The notes under the pieces are model-generated. The model saw only the letters and a list, made by a program, of their open reading frames with translations. It made no database searches and was not told the DNA's origin. Shown in pieces: positions 8,115 to 17,683 of a stretch of 64,000 nt of DNA. This stretch comes from Chitinophagaceae bacterium. GTDB lineage: Bacteria > Bacteroidota > Bacteroidia > Chitinophagales > Chitinophagaceae. A program made the translations under genes and the position numbers. The stretch's first letter is position 1, and each line of letters begins with the position of its first letter. The stretch spans positions 62,001-126,000 of the forward strand of contig JAEUVB010000021.1 in NCBI GenBank assembly GCA_016786845.1, given 5' to 3'.

Positions 8115-11100
8115 TTATTGTTTCGACACCTTGCCGGTATAGATCATATGATCATTCCCCATTACTTGAACGGAATAAATTCCCTGAGCAAGTCCTTCCA
8201 TATTGATCACCATATGATTCAGTCCGGATTCAGTCCGGGCCTGTACTTGACGAATCACCCGACCACTCATGTCTAACACTTTGATGGTCGTATGCTGGGC
8301 TTTCACTGCCTGCAGATCAATATTCAGCAAATCCTCAGCCGGATTCGGATAGATATTCACCATACTGCCATCAGCATTCCAGATCAGATCAATAACCTGT
8401 GCATACAGACTGCTATGTCCGTCTATATCTGTTTGTTGCAGGCGATAGTAATTGTGGCCGGTTTGCGGTTGCAAATGTTCGAAACTGTAGTTCAGCGGCA
8501 TGCTACTATTTCCCTGAGCAGCCTTAGAATACAGTTTGGCTATCGTACTAAAGTTCGTTCCATCCTGACTATACTGAAGATTGAAATGGCTATTGTTTTG
8601 TTCATTCAAGGTACTCCAGGTCAGCCAATCAGAAGTCTCCAATTTTTTACCATTGAAACTGGCAAGGGTTGCAGGCAAGGGTATATTGCCCGGATTAACA
8701 CCATGGAAGAAAAACTGACTGAAGCCGTTGACGCCAAAAGTTGCTTCCCAATAGCTCCCATTCCAGTTCATCGTCGGGGTAATCACTGTAGGCGTGCCGC
8801 TGCCCAAGGTTCCATCAACTTTAGTGATACGGATATTCGGAATATTCGGATCGCTGTTATTTCCTGAAGTTGGAAGATCAGGGTAAGCTCCATTATTACT
8901 GTTATAATCATCAAAATCACTTTGATTCAGGTAGAGTGTGACAGTAGCAGCACCATTATTGGCCGGGGTAATTTCATACCAGCGACGTAAGTAAGGTTGT
9001 CCGTTATAGAATAAAGTGGATCCCGAAACGGTAACCGTAGCAAGCGTATTGCCTAAGATATTTCCACCGGCTCCATCATTTACATTGGCAATCAGTTCGC
9101 AAGATGCATTGGTATAATTGATGGAGGTTCCGTCGGGCTGATTATTCGTATTGTTTCCGGTAGAAGCTGCAATGCCGGTACTCAGTGCGCCTACACTGAC
9201 TTGAACAGTAGAGGTAGCAGTACAAGTATTGGCATCGGTACCGGTTACTGTATAGGTTGTTGTTACGTTCGGCATAGCTGTTTGATTGGCAGTCATTGGT
9301 CCGTTGTCCCATACATAGGAGTTCGCACCACCGGCACTTAAGTCAGTTGTATTTCCCGCACAAATCACTGAAGGGGTTGCCGATGCGGTAACGGCTGGTA
9401 ATGTATTTATTGTTCCTGTAACTTGAACTCTTGGATTCGTTACACAACCTGATGGAACGACATAGTCGAATTCCACACGAGAAATTGATCCTGCTGCTTC
9501 TGTCCACAATTGTTGAGGTGCAGTTGTGGTAAGTGTGAATTGCATACCCATACGAGCCAGGGGTACCGAAAATCCTGCTATGGTTGTCGATGTAGGGGTG
9601 GCTGCATAAGAATTTGTGGTTCCACGATATCCTAATATACCAATCACTTCGCCGGCAGTTACCGGTATGTTGACAGCAATAGGGCCTGGGGTGGGATCAT
9701 TTTGGGTTAAGAATGCAGTGGTAAAAGCATTGGTTGTAGCCGAGTAAAGCGGTGGCGGAACATTTCCTGTGAATTTAACCACTGCGATACTTTGGTTACC
9801 ACTACTAGCGGTTGTTGGCACATGCACATTCGTAATAATGAAATCGGTAGGTGCCGTAAACCAGTACCCTCTTACGCTGCCGGGAAAGGTTCCGGTTTGC
9901 GCCGGCAAAGGAATCGTTGCCGGTGCGGATGTGTTTTGCGCTTGAACATAATAACTCGTCGTTGAAGCTATACTAGGTGAATAACTCGTTCCTGTGGTCA
10001 AAAGGTTACCACCGCTCAGGGCATCATACCATTGTATAAAAGAAGCCGAACTCGTAGCACCCAAATTGACCACACCCGGTCCGCAATTGTCGTCATTGGT
10101 GACTGTTACAGATGGTGCTGGATTAATAGTGACAGTCACTGAACTAGTAGCAGTACAAAGATTGGCATCTGTACCCGTAACGGTATAGGTTGTTGTAGCT
10201 GCAGGGGCAAATGCTACCCCATCCAATGGTGTATTCACGCCATCTGTCCATAAATAACTGCTGGCTCCGCCGCCGGTAAGGGTCGTGTTCGATCCCAAAC
10301 AAAGATTATCCGGCGTGGCTGTTGCCGTTACTGTGGGTGCAGCGTTTACATTGACTGTTGTACTGGCTGATGCGGTAACATTACATGTTCCGCTACTGGT
10401 TACCGTATAAGTTTGAGTACTGCTTGCATTAAAGGGAACGCCATTGCTGATTCCTCCGGTCCATGTATAACCGGAGCCGCTTCCGGAAGCAGTTAATGTA
10501 ACCGAAGTGCCTGAACAAACCGCACCTGATGCTGTGGAAGAAATGCTCACTGTTGGCGTTAAGTCCGTATAGGTTATCGTTGGTAAAGTAGCAATGTTGG
10601 TTTTGGTAAAATACCATAAATCGGGATATCCGTAGTGGTAATTGGTCAACACACTGGTTGGAAAAGTATTTTGAGTACAGCTATTACAAAATCGCATATC
10701 GCCATAAGTTAAATGTTGACCAATTTGGCTGGAAGTACCGAAATAGTATCCATCTCCTGCACCTTGGAAAAGCTCAAGAACATATTGGGCGCCTTGTGTG
10801 AGCCATATTGGGTTGGTCAAATTGCTATAACTATATTGTGCCGCAGCACCGCTTACCTGAGTTTGAGTATTTATGGTTCCGGCAGGATAATTAAACAGCG
10901 TGACATATCTGGTTGTTCCGTTCGGATCACGTTTCCCGAATGCAGTGACTAATAAATCTTCATTGGCCGTGAACCGGAATCCTCGTTGAGAGTTGCCCAC
11001 TCCGCCCGAACCACCTGAAGCAACACTATCCGTGGAAGAATGTGGCCCGAAAAAAGTTCCCACCACAGCGGAACTTACTGCAGCACCGGCATTACCATAA

Positions 11101-11447
11101 AACATATACATATTCGTGGTTGATGAAGCAGCCAAGACATCCATTTTTACCCAAATGGCCGTGGTAGTAGTATTAATACCGGACTCAATCCAGTAATTAA
11201 ACAATACTGTACCATCACAATCCGGGCTAAAACGCAAGTCGCTTCCATCCGGATTCATTTGGCCTGCCGAAATTAAAGCTTGAGTGTTCACAGTCAGTTT
11301 AACTTGATAATCGGTTACGGTGCTGGCAGTATTATTAAATACTTGCACCATTTGGCCATAACTCCAACCAATTGGAAGAGCATGGGCCAGCTGATATACC
11401 GACATGCAGCAAAACAGCAGAATTAGGGAGAATACATTTTTTTTCAT
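8115..11447 (-). CDS. Large T9SS-sorted adhesin-like protein with DUF2341-type and Ig-like domains
   Basis: Surface or secreted protein of about 1110 aa. I start at the ATG at 11447 (MKKNVFSLILLFC...), which places the signal peptide at the N-terminus; an ATG 33 bases upstream adds only a non-signal extension. After the signal comes a DUF2341-like beta domain (GWSYGQMVQVFNNT to YGNAGAAV). Three or more Ig-like domains rich in Thr/Ser follow, each with a CxG...YTVTGTDAN...C pattern. A region with jelly-roll character, a YYRLQQTD module and a type A sorting domain (VNIYPNPAEDLLNIDL) complete the protein. The repeated Ig units are typical of adhesins. The gene is divergent from purM; ligand unknown. 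Confidence 0.85.
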   Translation of the reverse strand: MKKNVFSLILLFCCMSVYQLAHALPIGWSYGQMVQVFNNTASTVTDYQVKLTVNTQALISAGQMNPDGSDLRFSPDCDGTVLFNYWIESGINTTTTAIWVKMDVLAASSTTNMYMFYGNAGAAVSSAVVGTFFGPHSSTDSVASGGSGGVGNSQRGFRFTANEDLLVTAFGKRDPNGTTRYVTLFNYPAGTINTQTQVSGAAAQYSYSNLTNPIWLTQGAQYVLELFQGAGDGYYFGTSSQIGQHLTYGDMRFCNSCTQNTFPTSVLTNYHYGYPDLWYFTKTNIATLPTITYTDLTPTVSISSTASGAVCSGTSVTLTASGSGSGYTWTGGISNGVPFNASSTQTYTVTSSGTCNVTASASTTVNVNAAPTVTATATPDNLCLGSNTTLTGGGASSYLWTDGVNTPLDGVAFAPAATTTYTVTGTDANLCTATSSVTVTINPAPSVTVTNDDNCGPGVVNLGATSSASFIQWYDALSGGNLLTTGTSYSPSIASTTSYYVQAQNTSAPATIPLPAQTGTFPGSVRGYWFTAPTDFIITNVHVPTTASSGNQSIAVVKFTGNVPPPLYSATTNAFTTAFLTQNDPTPGPIAVNIPVTAGEVIGILGYRGTTNSYAATPTSTTIAGFSVPLARMGMQFTLTTTAPQQLWTEAAGSISRVEFDYVVPSGCVTNPRVQVTGTINTLPAVTASATPSVICAGNTTDLSAGGANSYVWDNGPMTANQTAMPNVTTTYTVTGTDANTCTATSTVQVSVGALSTGIAASTGNNTNNQPDGTSINYTNASCELIANVNDGAGGNILGNTLATVTVSGSTLFYNGQPYLRRWYEITPANNGAATVTLYLNQSDFDDYNSNNGAYPDLPTSGNNSDPNIPNIRITKVDGTLGSGTPTVITPTMNWNGSYWEATFGVNGFSQFFFHGVNPGNIPLPATLASFNGKKLETSDWLTWSTLNEQNNSHFNLQYSQDGTNFSTIAKLYSKAAQGNSSMPLNYSFEHLQPQTGHNYYRLQQTDIDGHSSLYAQVIDLIWNADGSMVNIYPNPAEDLLNIDLQAVKAQHTTIKVLDMSGRVIRQVQARTESGLNHMVINMEGLAQGIYSVQVMGNDHMIYTGKVSKQ

Positions 11448-11631
11448 GGTGATTGTAATTTTTATGTTTACAAAATACAATAAAAATGATATTACTGATA
11501 AAATTTAAACATAAAATATGGAACATATTATGAAACAATTAAATACATCAATGAAAGAAAAAAAATTTGTATTCATAAAAATTCTTCGACATTCTTGCCT
11601 TCATGTTGCACCTTTGCACTTTATTTAACTC

Positions 11632-12792
11632 ATGAGTGATTTGTATAATCAAAGAGGAGTTTCCTCACAAAAAGAAGACGTACATCAGGCGATCAAAAAT
11701 CTGGACAAAGGTTTATATCCGGGCGCTTTCTGTAAAATTTTACCCGACCATCTTACCGGTAGTGAGGACCATTGCTGTATCATGCACGCAGACACAGCAG
11801 GTACAAAATCGATTTTAGCCTATTTATATTGGAAAGAAACCGGTGACCTGAGCGTGTGGAAAGGCATTGCTCAAGATGCGATCGTGATGAATATTGATGA
11901 TATGATTTGTGCCGGCGCGACCAACCATTTTATTCTAAGTTCCACTATAGCCCGAAACAAAAAATTGATTCCGGGCGAGGTACTCAGTGCGGTTATACAA
12001 GGTTGTGACGAACTACTAAAGGAATGGAAAACCTATGGTATAGATTTACATATGGCAGGGGGTGAAACCGCAGATGTAGGCGATTTAGTCAAAACCATCG
12101 ATGTGGGGTACACGGCTTTTGCTCGATTTGAACGGAAGCAGGTCATTTCGATTGAACCCCAAGTCGGGGATGTCGTTTTGGGTCTAGCATCTTTTGGACA
12201 ATCCACTTATGAAACAGCGTATAACAGTGGTATAGGTTGCAATGGCCTTACCAGTGCCAGACATGATATTTTAAGTAAGAGCTATGCAGAAAACTTTCCC
12301 GAAAGCTACGATGGGAATCTTCCCCCAGAGGTATGTTATATCGGCAAACATAAACTAACTGATATTGCTTCCAATGGTATGGCAGTTGGCAAATTATTAC
12401 TTTCACCAACTCGAACATTTGCACCAATAATTAAATATGCCGTAGAGCATTTTGGAAAAAATCTTCATGGTATAGTTCACAACACCGGTGGCGCTCAAAC
12501 CAAGTGCTTGAAATATTTTAACTATCCGGTTCGCATCGTGAAAAATAATTTATTCAAGGCTCCATTGATTTTTGACTTGATTCAGGAAGCCTCTCAAATC
12601 AGTTACCAAGAAATGTATCAGGTGTTTAATATGGGTACCCGTTTGGAAATTTATACGGATCAGAAAACAGCTGATGCAATCATTGCATTTTCCAAAGGAC
12701 TAAATGTAGATGCTCAAATTATTGGCTATGTAGAAGAAGCCGAAAAAAAGGAAGTCCTGATAAAGGGCGAACATGGTCAGTTTAGGTATTAA
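11632..12792 (+). CDS. purM: Phosphoribosylformylglycinamidine cyclo-ligase (AIR synthetase)
   Basis: Catalyses ATP-dependent ring closure of FGAM to aminoimidazole ribonucleotide in de novo purine synthesis, in the cytoplasm. The 386-residue protein has the PurM/SelD fold landmarks: HADTAGTKS for substrate and ATP binding, NIDDMICAGA, GGETADVGD, and the C-terminal NTGGAQTKCL and FNMGTRLEI. It is somewhat longer than the E. coli enzyme, as is common for Bacteroidota. The ATG at 11632 follows a weak TAnnTTTG-like box (CACCTTTG, 11609-11616) by 15 bp. Monocistronic. Confident by motifs. Confidence 0.93.
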   Translation: MSDLYNQRGVSSQKEDVHQAIKNLDKGLYPGAFCKILPDHLTGSEDHCCIMHADTAGTKSILAYLYWKETGDLSVWKGIAQDAIVMNIDDMICAGATNHFILSSTIARNKKLIPGEVLSAVIQGCDELLKEWKTYGIDLHMAGGETADVGDLVKTIDVGYTAFARFERKQVISIEPQVGDVVLGLASFGQSTYETAYNSGIGCNGLTSARHDILSKSYAENFPESYDGNLPPEVCYIGKHKLTDIASNGMAVGKLLLSPTRTFAPIIKYAVEHFGKNLHGIVHNTGGAQTKCLKYFNYPVRIVKNNLFKAPLIFDLIQEASQISYQEMYQVFNMGTRLEIYTDQKTADAIIAFSKGLNVDAQIIGYVEEAEKKEVLIKGEHGQFRY

Positions 12793-12960
12793 ATTTGACT
12801 TACTTGATTATTGAACTCGACTTTCCATTAGCATGGAATTACAGATACTTTAATAAATGACTGACAGAATTGGAAAAATACGATTCATGCTGTATTCATC
12901 ATTCTTCACCGCTATCTTAATGAATCAAAAAAATTGTAACAATATTTAAATTAAACAGGT

Positions 12961-14496
12961 TTAATTTTTCAAAAACAAGGATTTAAATAGTTGCTCATTA
13001 CAAAATATTGAAATCTGATATATTCCTGACTTCAATCCTGACAGATCCAGTCTTTCATTCTGTTGTATCCATTTCTTCAAGATCATTTTTCCGGAATTAT
13101 CACCCAATAATATTTGCATTGGATTTTGTTCACATGGCAAACACCTGACATTTAAAAAACTCATTGAGGGATTTGGATAAATGGTTACACCCTTTATACT
13201 CATTTCATGTTCGTTCACGTTATTGGCTACCGTAGATTTTAGCCGTAATAATGTAAACTCACCCATTGATGCCAAAGTAGAGGATGATTGTCCGCAAAAA
13301 AGTAATTTACCATCAGATTGCTTCAAAATTGACTTGATCCAACCATTCCCGGCAAAAGGAAAGATATAAATCCCATTAACACCGAAACTAGAATCAATAG
13401 AACCATTTTGTTTACATTTAAAACATACAAATTCAGTAATTCCTGATGTATTGTAACTAAATCCTGATTGAAAAAAACTACCATCCGAATTTACATGAAG
13501 GCCATAAGTCTGATCCTCGGTATTACGGACATCATTAATGGACACGCCCATATTTCCGAAAGTATGATCTGTTGAACCATTGGATTTTAACTTAATCGTC
13601 AAATGATCAATAGTTGAGAGTGGCGAACCGGAAATTGAACCTGCCAACAATAAATCGTCATTGGAAAGAATTTGGACTGCAGCCAGCTCATTAATAGATG
13701 AACCAATGTTTTGGTGATATCGACCGTTTACTCCAAAGGAAGAATCTACTAAGCCATTTGAGGTTAATCGCATGACTGTCACATAATCTGATGCAGAGGA
13801 GGAATAACCGGCTATTACAAGCTTACCATTTGACTGTAGTGCAGCATCATTGCAAAAATTGTGGTAGGTACCGGTCGGATAAAGACCTATTCCATTTTGA
13901 GCCCAACCAGTATCCAAATCTCCATTCGTTAGCATGCGGCAAACCATCATATCAAAATCAAATCCATTGTAACCATAACCCATCGCCAGAATTTTGCCAT
14001 CAGTTTGTTGTATGATTTTGTTGATTCGCCCTCCGTTGCCTATGCCTAAATCTATCCATTTGATTCCGGAATTACTAAACGCTGCATCAAAACTTCCATC
14101 GGGCTTTAAAACAGCCAATACAGGCTTTCCATTGGAAACACCCCCTACCATCACATTGCCATTTTGTAATAAGGCCAGTGATCTTGCTTGTTCATTATTA
14201 CCACCAAAGGAAAATACCAAACTTCCGTCACCATTAAAGGAACTATCCAAAGCCCCTGAAGATAAATGCCTGCTCAATAAAATATGAGAAGTAAACCCTA
14301 CAGCTCCTGAAAAACCTACACTACTGATTTTTCCATCGGGATGTAAAACTGATTTTTGTAATTCAGAATGATAGGAATTTGAGAAGCCATAGCGAACTAT
14401 TCCATTTACACCAAAGCTACTATCCGGTATTTGAGCATTTAAAAGTCTGGCAGTAAGCACTAAAGAGGTCATAATGAAAATGATTTTAGTTTTCAT
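12961..14496 (-). CDS. Delta-60 repeat, T9SS-sorted surface protein
   Basis: Exported protein of 511 aa made of repeated units of about 55-60 residues with the pattern DSSFG.NG......A...Q.DGKI...G, the delta-60 repeats often found in large surface proteins. Examples are DSSFGVNGIVRYG, DSSFNGDGSLVFS, DSSFGVNGRYHQN and DSSFGVNGIYIFP. A signal peptide (MKTKIIFIMTSLVLTARLLNAQ) opens the protein and a type A sorting domain (VTIYPNPSMSFLNVRCL) closes it. The ATG at 14496 overlaps the end of the preceding lipoprotein gene by 11 bases, implying translational coupling. It is the last gene of a five-gene minus-strand operon of lipoproteins. Function unknown; beta-propeller-like folding is inference. 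Confidence 0.85.
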   Translation of the reverse strand: MKTKIIFIMTSLVLTARLLNAQIPDSSFGVNGIVRYGFSNSYHSELQKSVLHPDGKISSVGFSGAVGFTSHILLSRHLSSGALDSSFNGDGSLVFSFGGNNEQARSLALLQNGNVMVGGVSNGKPVLAVLKPDGSFDAAFSNSGIKWIDLGIGNGGRINKIIQQTDGKILAMGYGYNGFDFDMMVCRMLTNGDLDTGWAQNGIGLYPTGTYHNFCNDAALQSNGKLVIAGYSSSASDYVTVMRLTSNGLVDSSFGVNGRYHQNIGSSINELAAVQILSNDDLLLAGSISGSPLSTIDHLTIKLKSNGSTDHTFGNMGVSINDVRNTEDQTYGLHVNSDGSFFQSGFSYNTSGITEFVCFKCKQNGSIDSSFGVNGIYIFPFAGNGWIKSILKQSDGKLLFCGQSSSTLASMGEFTLLRLKSTVANNVNEHEMSIKGVTIYPNPSMSFLNVRCLPCEQNPMQILLGDNSGKMILKKWIQQNERLDLSGLKSGIYQISIFCNEQLFKSLFLKN

Positions 14497-14995
14497 GATA
14501 GTAAAATTTGCCATTTGTAATTTGTATTTGATTTCCCTCCACACATTGCATACTTCCGCTAAATGTAGCTTCGACATGTTGAGGGTTCTTTTCTACTTTA
14601 ATAATTTTGACTTTTATATGATGTGCCTGAAATGTACCTCCGCATAGGTAATTTGATGGTGTAAAATTTGCCAGTTGAGCAACACTTTTCTGATCATTTT
14701 GAAGATTAATTACATACTCCCCTTCATCCGCAGTATGAAACAAATTAATGTTGAATGACTGTTGCATTGAACCATTGCCCTTATTGCCTGAAATTTGGAT
14801 AAGTTTAGGCCCTAGTGCCTCCGAAAAATGATAACTTCCAAAGATTCCATTGTCAGCCTTCCAAATTTGCCCATTTAGTGTAAATTCTAAATAATTCTCC
14901 TTGGGGGGGGCAGGGATAGGATCACTGGCAACCACGCAAGCCATTAAACAGATGGTCAGTAATATTAATATAATAAGCAATGTTCTTATTTTCAT
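14486..14995 (-). CDS. Small lipoprotein, DUF6252-like
   Basis: Predicted lipoprotein of 169 aa: hydrophobic signal with lipobox ending LMAC, then a Pro-rich linker and a beta-rich domain (FTLNGQIWKADNG, ISGNKGNGSMQQSFNINLF, GEYVINL, ATFSGSMQCVEGNQIQITNGKFYY). This layout resembles Bacteroidota DUF6252-type proteins, although the match is by eye. The ATG at 14995 is preferred to an in-frame GTG 18 bases upstream because it opens the signal peptide directly and lies 7 bp after the preceding stop. The gene overlaps the following delta-60 gene by 11 bases. Likely anchored in the periplasm or on the surface. Confidence 0.75.
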   Translation of the reverse strand: MKIRTLLIILILLTICLMACVVASDPIPAPPKENYLEFTLNGQIWKADNGIFGSYHFSEALGPKLIQISGNKGNGSMQQSFNINLFHTADEGEYVINLQNDQKSVAQLANFTPSNYLCGGTFQAHHIKVKIIKVEKNPQHVEATFSGSMQCVEGNQIQITNGKFYYHEN

Positions 14996-15002
14996 TTTGC
15001 CC

Positions 15003-15602
15003 TTATTTTTCACCGGCTTTTAAGGCGGCATTAACCTTAGTATTGTACGCTGCTTCCATGATATTGACTTTGTACTTGTCCGAGACATCCACTTTTATCC
15101 AGCCATAATAATAATCGGAGGATGATAGTTGAATATTCCGAAATCGAATGGGGATATAAGCCGGACCTTTGTTGTTTAAACCTAATGATGAATTTAATAC
15201 GTCACTTAAAAACAATACCGAATTGGACTGCCAGACACCGGCTTGATCGTTGATGTTATCATTTACATTCAACAACACATTCACCGGATAACTCGTTCCA
15301 ACTCCTTCATTTTTTATGGCAAAATCCATAGGAAAAAAAGTGGAAACTAATCTGCTTAATGAAATCTTAGAACTGCTAAATCCTGCATGCCGATCACAAA
15401 GTAGTTCAAAATCATAACTACTATCTTTATTGTAATCAACATTTTGGAGCACTGCGTTTAAAGATGCATCAAAGAACAAATTCAATGTTATATGTTTAAT
15501 TGTACTTTGAGGAGTATCCATTGATGGTGTAGACTTTTTACAGGAGAATAAAAACAATACTCCTGCGAAAAAGATGATAAATAGTTTATTCATTGTATTC
15601 AT
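15003..15602 (-). CDS. Lipoprotein of unknown function, paralogue A of a tandem pair
   Basis: Predicted lipoprotein of 199 aa with signal MNKLFIIFFAGVLFLFSC and a basic Lys-Lys pair after the lipid-modified Cys. The mature part contains VDYNKDSSYDFEL, a calcium-loop-like D-x-N/D-x-D segment, and a C-terminal SSDYYYGWIKVDVSDKYKVNIMEAAYNT. The gene directly upstream encodes a protein with the same two landmarks in the same order, so the two look like tandem duplicates that have diverged strongly. The start abuts the upstream stop with no gap. I recognise no named domain. Confidence 0.75.
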   Translation of the reverse strand: MNTMNKLFIIFFAGVLFLFSCKKSTPSMDTPQSTIKHITLNLFFDASLNAVLQNVDYNKDSSYDFELLCDRHAGFSSSKISLSRLVSTFFPMDFAIKNEGVGTSYPVNVLLNVNDNINDQAGVWQSNSVLFLSDVLNSSLGLNNKGPAYIPIRFRNIQLSSSDYYYGWIKVDVSDKYKVNIMEAAYNTKVNAALKAGEK

Positions 15603-16196
15603 TTATTGTATTTGTCCTATTTGAATCGGCCGATTAGGGATGGTATCATAAGCCCAATCTTTTATATGTACTGTTTTATAATCTGTCAAGCAGGCCATCC
15701 TCATCCATCCATAATGATAAGCTCCGTTCTTACTTAATTTGAAGGCTGTATAAACATCTCCATTTGTAACAATCGCCTCTTCATTAATGACAGTACCTAC
15801 TATACTGGCCTTGTGATATAAAAATGTATATGACTTCCATATTGAATTAAGTGTATCCTGAATGGCTCCGCTAGGATAGATTCTGATTCGATCATTCACA
15901 GGTGCAGATACGGGTTGAATAGATAAGAAATGTCCATTTGCACTACCTATATTACAGAAAAACTGAAAACTGGAAGAATTAGTATAACCGTAGTTCATAT
16001 ACAAGACAAAATCAACTATGCCATCTTTGTCAATATCCAGGTTCAAATTTGTAGGATTTACAAAATGATTTAAAACCAAATTGACTTGATGATAAACGAC
16101 CGAAGTTTGAAGGGGTGGTAAATTATCAATCTTCTTCTTACAAGAAGAAACGATTAATACGATAGAAGGGGCAATAAACAAGAGTAATTTTTTCAT
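15603..16196 (-). CDS. Lipoprotein of unknown function, paralogue B of a tandem pair
   Basis: Predicted lipoprotein of 197 aa (signal MKKLLLFIAPSIVLIVSSC followed by KKK). The mature domain has LNLDIDKDGIVDFVLYMNYG, an EF-hand-like DxDxDG loop suggesting calcium binding, and ends with GAYHYGWMRMACLTDYKTVHIKDWAYDT. Both landmarks reappear in the adjacent downstream protein. The pattern (DxDxDGxxDF near the start, YGW..M near the end) recalls Bacteroidota proteins found with PKD or T9SS modules, but I cannot name a family. Second gene of the five-gene surface operon. Confidence 0.75.
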   Translation of the reverse strand: MKKLLLFIAPSIVLIVSSCKKKIDNLPPLQTSVVYHQVNLVLNHFVNPTNLNLDIDKDGIVDFVLYMNYGYTNSSSFQFFCNIGSANGHFLSIQPVSAPVNDRIRIYPSGAIQDTLNSIWKSYTFLYHKASIVGTVINEEAIVTNGDVYTAFKLSKNGAYHYGWMRMACLTDYKTVHIKDWAYDTIPNRPIQIGQIQ

Positions 16197-16214
16197 ATGC
16201 TTTATTTTTCTCGA

Positions 16215-16730
16215 TTAATACTTTATAATTTGCCATTTAAACAAATCTGTATTCTCAAATGCTTTGAAACGAGCCTCCTCGTAAAGGCCATTTGTGAATT
16301 GATATAAAGCCTGCCCTGCAAGCAATACGCTTTTGATTTTAAAATAGACCGCACCATTTTCAACGATTTTCTCTAGTAGAAACTTTGGGCTTGAATCACC
16401 ATTGTTAGAACTAATGATAGAAGTGTGTTCTCCTGCGGGAAAGGGTTGAAAAAAAAGTGTGTTCTCTTGTTGGCTTCTAATGGTGTAGTATAGACCATCA
16501 AATTGTATATACCATCGCTGCAAAAGATCAGTGGTAACTTGATTTTGAAGAAAAACATTTTGACCTGCGGTCAGCATTACGGGTGTTAGTGCATCCTGCG
16601 TTGAAACATTGATAATAGAATAGGTGCCATTTTCTATAAGTGGAACGGTTGCAGGGGCATCAACTTTATTCTTTTTACATGAAGCACTCAAACAGGCGAA
16701 GGCCATTAAAGTCAAGATTAAAGATTTCAT
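16215..16730 (-). CDS. Lipoprotein with a possible ricin-type beta-trefoil domain
   Basis: Predicted lipoprotein of 171 aa (signal MKSLILTLMAFACLSASC, then KKNK). The mature part has QxW-type elements LLQRWYIQ and DLFKWQI, and the order GTYSIINVST...L....L....W.I...YYTI, which resembles one or two lobes of a ricin-B/RICIN-like carbohydrate-binding trefoil. This is a visual resemblance and needs structural confirmation. It is the first gene of the minus-strand lipoprotein operon and is divergent from the response regulator at 16976, whose shared intergenic region carries a 14-bp palindrome. Confidence 0.7.
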   Translation of the reverse strand: MKSLILTLMAFACLSASCKKNKVDAPATVPLIENGTYSIINVSTQDALTPVMLTAGQNVFLQNQVTTDLLQRWYIQFDGLYYTIRSQQENTLFFQPFPAGEHTSIISSNNGDSSPKFLLEKIVENGAVYFKIKSVLLAGQALYQFTNGLYEEARFKAFENTDLFKWQIIKY

Positions 16731-16884
16731 TTTTGTATAATTTTTTACAAAAATGTTATGAAATAAGGCTTTAAGCTTCCATCACTCTACGAACGACTTA
16801 TATTCTCTACCATCGACATGATTCGACAACCTAATCTTTTTAAACCTATTTTATTACTTTATAAAACTGTTCAAACTTGTTAAA

Positions 16885-16898
16885 ATTTTGTACAAAAT
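16885..16898. promoter_or_regulatory. 14-bp perfect palindrome in the divergent lipoprotein/regulator region
   Basis: ATTTTGTACAAAAT is a perfect inverted repeat lying between the divergent lipoprotein operon (start 16730) and the LytTR regulator gene (start 16976). Position and symmetry suit an operator for a dimeric regulator. The binding protein is unknown. Confidence 0.4.
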
Positions 16899-16975
16899 GA
16901 AAATAGTGTACATTAGCGATGATACAGAATTAGTCAAATAAAATAAAGATTCTAAGAAACATATCAATTTATACC

Positions 16976-17683
16976 ATGAGTCAGTTACGCACGTATATTA
17001 TTCTTGATGACAATGAAGCCGATTGCCTCATGAGTAAAGCATTACTCAGTCAATACAAAAATTTCAAATTTTTGAAATCTTTCTCCAGTGCAGAAGAAGT
17101 GCTTGCCGAAATTAATGAATTAAATCCGGATATAGCATTTTTGGATATTGATATGCCCGGCATGAACGGGATAGAGTTACGCAAAACACTTCATACGCTT
17201 GAGGTTTGTATATTCATCACTTCTCATCCTGAATTTGCTCTGGAAGGCTTTGAACTTGCGGCATTTGACTACATTATTAAACCATTGACAATGGCAAGAA
17301 TAGATAAAACGATGGACAGGTTGTTATACTATTTTGAAATCAAGGACAAAGCGCACCTGCTGGATTATAAATTGGGAAGTGATCATATTATGATAAAAGA
17401 TGGAATACAGAAAATAAGAATTCCAACGCATCAAATACTATATTTAGAAGCTTATAAGGACTATACTAAAGTAATTACCTCTGAAAAAAATCATTGTGTA
17501 TTAAATAATCTTGGAAAGTTAATACAGGAAGACGCATTTAAACACTTTGTAAGAATTCACAAAAGTTATGCGGTGCAACCTAATTTAATTGAAAAATTCA
17601 CATCTAAAGAAGTGCTGATTAGAGGCACTCATTTACCGATAGGCAGAAGCTATAAATCGAATCTAAATGGCCTAGGAGAATGA
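16976..17683 (+). CDS. LytTR-family response regulator
   Basis: Two-component response regulator of 235 aa. The receiver domain (about 1-120) has the acidic pair DD at 11-12, the phospho-acceptor D57 in FLDIDMPG, a Thr/Ser switch in FITSHP and K102 in IIKP. The LytTR DNA-binding domain (about 130-230) has the family landmarks ILYLEAYKDYTKV, FVRIHKSYAV and LPIGRSYK. The gene overlaps the downstream kinase by 4 bases (ATGA), so the two are translationally coupled. The divergent lipoprotein operon is the obvious candidate target, but that is inference from position. Confidence 0.92.
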   Translation: MSQLRTYIILDDNEADCLMSKALLSQYKNFKFLKSFSSAEEVLAEINELNPDIAFLDIDMPGMNGIELRKTLHTLEVCIFITSHPEFALEGFELAAFDYIIKPLTMARIDKTMDRLLYYFEIKDKAHLLDYKLGSDHIMIKDGIQKIRIPTHQILYLEAYKDYTKVITSEKNHCVLNNLGKLIQEDAFKHFVRIHKSYAVQPNLIEKFTSKEVLIRGTHLPIGRSYKSNLNGLGE